DNA from: an uncultured Eubacteriales bacterium
Lineage (GTDB): Bacteria > Bacillota > Clostridia > Oscillospirales > Oscillospiraceae
Reading direction: 5' to 3'
DNA length: 14,006 nucleotides
NCBI GenBank assembly: GCA_900548615.1
Contig: URKW01000055.1
Span: 1-14,006 of the forward strand
Shown: in pieces, positions 12,723-14,006 of the stretch
How positions within the stretch are numbered: position 1 is the first letter of the stretch
Layout of the letters: every line of letters begins with the position of its first letter
Notes under the pieces: generated by a model
Told to the model about the DNA's origin: nothing
Databases searched by the model: none
The model's input: only the letters and a program-made list of their open reading frames with translations
Program-made: the position numbers and the translations under genes

Positions 12723-14006
12723 TTGGAACGGAAAAACGTTGTCCTGTCTGACGCGGACATGGCCCGCCAGCGGGAATTTACTGAAAAAATAAAGGATCTG
12801 CACATCCAGCGGGGCAAGGCCGTCCACGCGCTGGTGGACACCTTCGGCTGCCAGCAGAATGTGGCCGACAGCCAGCACATTATGGGCATGCTGGAGGCCA
12901 TGGGCTGCGACTTCGTCACCGAGCCTGCCGAGGCCGATATCATCGTGCTGAACACCTGCGCCATCCGTGACCACGCGGAAAAGCGGGTCTACGGCAATCT
13001 GGGCGCCCTGACCCACACGAAAAAGGCCAACCCGGAGCAGATCATCTGTCTGTGCGGCTGCATGGCCCAACGGCCAGAGGTGGCGGAAAAGGTGCGCCAG
13101 TCCTATCGCCATGTGGATCTGGTATTCGGGCCGCAGGCACTGTGGAAGTTCCCGGAGCTGTTGTATCAGGTGTATACCCGTCGGGGCCGGGTGTTCTCGG
13201 TGGAGAATGAGCATGGCTCCATTGCCGAGGGCATGCCGGTGGTGCGGGAGGGCCGCACTCGCGCGTGGGTGTCCATCATGTACGGCTGCAACAACTTCTG
13301 CTCCTACTGCATCGTGCCCTATGTCCGGGGCCGTGAGCGCAGCCGCGATCCCGAGCAGATCATTGCCGAGGTGCGCCAGCTGGCCGCCGAGGGGTATAAG
13401 GAGATCACCCTGCTGGGTCAGAACGTCAACTCCTACGGCAAGGACCTGGGCACCGGCTACGACTTTGCCGATCTTCTGGCGGCGCTGGACGAGATTCCCG
13501 GCGATTACCTGATCCGCTTCATGTCCTCCCAGCCCAAGGACGCCAGCTTCAAGCTGTTCGACACCATGGCCCGGTGCTCCCACGTGGCAAAGCAGCTGCA
13601 CCTTCCCGTGCAGTCCGGCAGCGACCGGGTGCTGCGGGCCATGAACCGCCCCTATGACAAGGCCCGGTATCTGGAGCTTATCACCTACGCCCGCCAAGTC
13701 ATGCCGGAGCTGGTGCTGACCAGCGATGTAATTATCGGCTTCCCCGGCGAGACGGAGGAAGAAGCCATGGAGACGGTGGCGCTGGTGGAGCAGGTGCGGT
13801 TCGACGCGCTGTTTACGTTTATTTTCTCTCCCCGGCCCGGAACGCCTGCCGCCAAGATGGACGATCCCGTCCCCCGCGCCGAAAAGCAGGTGTGGTTCGA
13901 CCGGCTGTGCGACGCCCAGAATAAAATTTCTGAGGAAATTCACGCCCAATACGTGGGCCGTACTCTCCGCTGCTTGATCGACGGCCAGAGCGACGACAGC
14001 CGCTGG
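12723..14006 (+). CDS. miaB: tRNA-2-methylthio-N6-isopentenyladenosine synthase MiaB (3' end beyond window)
   Basis: A radical-SAM methylthiotransferase that adds a methylthio group to i6A37 of tRNAs reading UNN codons. 428 codons are visible and the frame is open to the last base. The N-terminal methylthiotransferase domain has Cys43 (TFGCQQN), Cys79 (NTCAIRDHA) and Cys113 (CGCMAQ) for the auxiliary 4Fe-4S cluster. The radical SAM motif is Cys189-x3-Cys193-x2-Cys196 (CNNFCSYCIVPYVRGRERSR). LLGQNVNSYG, HLPVQSGSDRVLRAMNR and SDVIIGFPGETEEE follow. The C-terminal TRAM domain starts near the edge (about residue 410) and is cut. Start: TTG at 12723, 6 nt after AAGGAGG; the first ATG (codon 13, 12759) has no such site. 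The separate RimO and MtaB families are less likely given the TFGCQQN and NTCAIRDHA signatures. Confidence 0.94.
   Translation, partial: MERKNVVLSDADMARQREFTEKIKDLHIQRGKAVHALVDTFGCQQNVADSQHIMGMLEAMGCDFVTEPAEADIIVLNTCAIRDHAEKRVYGNLGALTHTKKANPEQIICLCGCMAQRPEVAEKVRQSYRHVDLVFGPQALWKFPELLYQVYTRRGRVFSVENEHGSIAEGMPVVREGRTRAWVSIMYGCNNFCSYCIVPYVRGRERSRDPEQIIAEVRQLAAEGYKEITLLGQNVNSYGKDLGTGYDFADLLAALDEIPGDYLIRFMSSQPKDASFKLFDTMARCSHVAKQLHLPVQSGSDRVLRAMNRPYDKARYLELITYARQVMPELVLTSDVIIGFPGETEEEAMETVALVEQVRFDALFTFIFSPRPGTPAAKMDDPVPRAEKQVWFDRLCDAQNKISEEIHAQYVGRTLRCLIDGQSDDSRW

Noticed and set aside
12606..13949. A 447-codon open frame on - across miaB
   Set aside because: The plus strand encodes MiaB with all iron-sulfur Cys; the antisense frame has the biased composition of a shadow ORF.
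1..14006. CRISPR arrays, insertion sequences, tRNA or rRNA genes, prophage or plasmid origins
   Set aside because: No regularly spaced repeats, transposase or integrase motifs, cloverleaf or rRNA sequence were seen; every gene is of ordinary chromosomal type.

Overview
The window (about 60% GC by eye, no mobile DNA) looks like a chromosomal stretch of an anaerobic, high-GC Clostridia member, most likely a gut Oscillospiraceae relative. Grounds: a PerR plus 'reverse' rubrerythrin oxidative-stress pair, two DegV-family proteins, a DUF1836 protein, an EpsC-type serine acetyltransferase, strong AGGAGG-like ribosome sites and many extended -10 (TGnTATAAT) promoters. The family-level placement is inference; nothing here fixes the species.

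Layout. 1-38: terminator of an off-window gene. 111-1294: perR and rubrerythrin on +, with a palindromic operator over the start of transcription and a strong terminator. 1445-3499 on -: a cysteine biosynthesis unit. It starts with a promoter, then a 33-residue Cys-rich leader peptide (six Cys, two CysCys pairs), a perfect 15-bp terminator hairpin, cysK and the translationally linked cysE. 3543-4424 (-): an intact degV; divergent from it, 4572-5180 (+): a DUF1836 protein. 5241-7292 (-): recG; divergent from it, 7444-8847 (+): a family-4-type glycosyltransferase, followed by a second degV (8933-9783, +) with a one-base frameshift near its start. 9825-10643 (-): nudC; divergent from it, 10766-12598 (+): uvrC; then 12723-end (+): miaB, cut by the window edge.

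How they work together. PerR and rubrerythrin form a peroxide-response unit. CysK and CysE perform the last two steps from serine to cysteine. The leader ahead of them has the four-segment layout of a ribosome-mediated attenuator: segment 1 (over the leader start codon) can pair with 2, 2 with 3, and 3 with 4 (the terminator), with Cys codons between 1 and 2. This is the most interesting item: a likely cysteine-sensing attenuator in a Clostridia-type genome, where CymR or T-box control would be expected. RecG, UvrC and MiaB are housekeeping functions (fork rescue, excision repair, tRNA modification). Several convergent gene pairs share bidirectional terminators, and divergent pairs have closely packed head-to-head promoters, most tightly nudC/uvrC.
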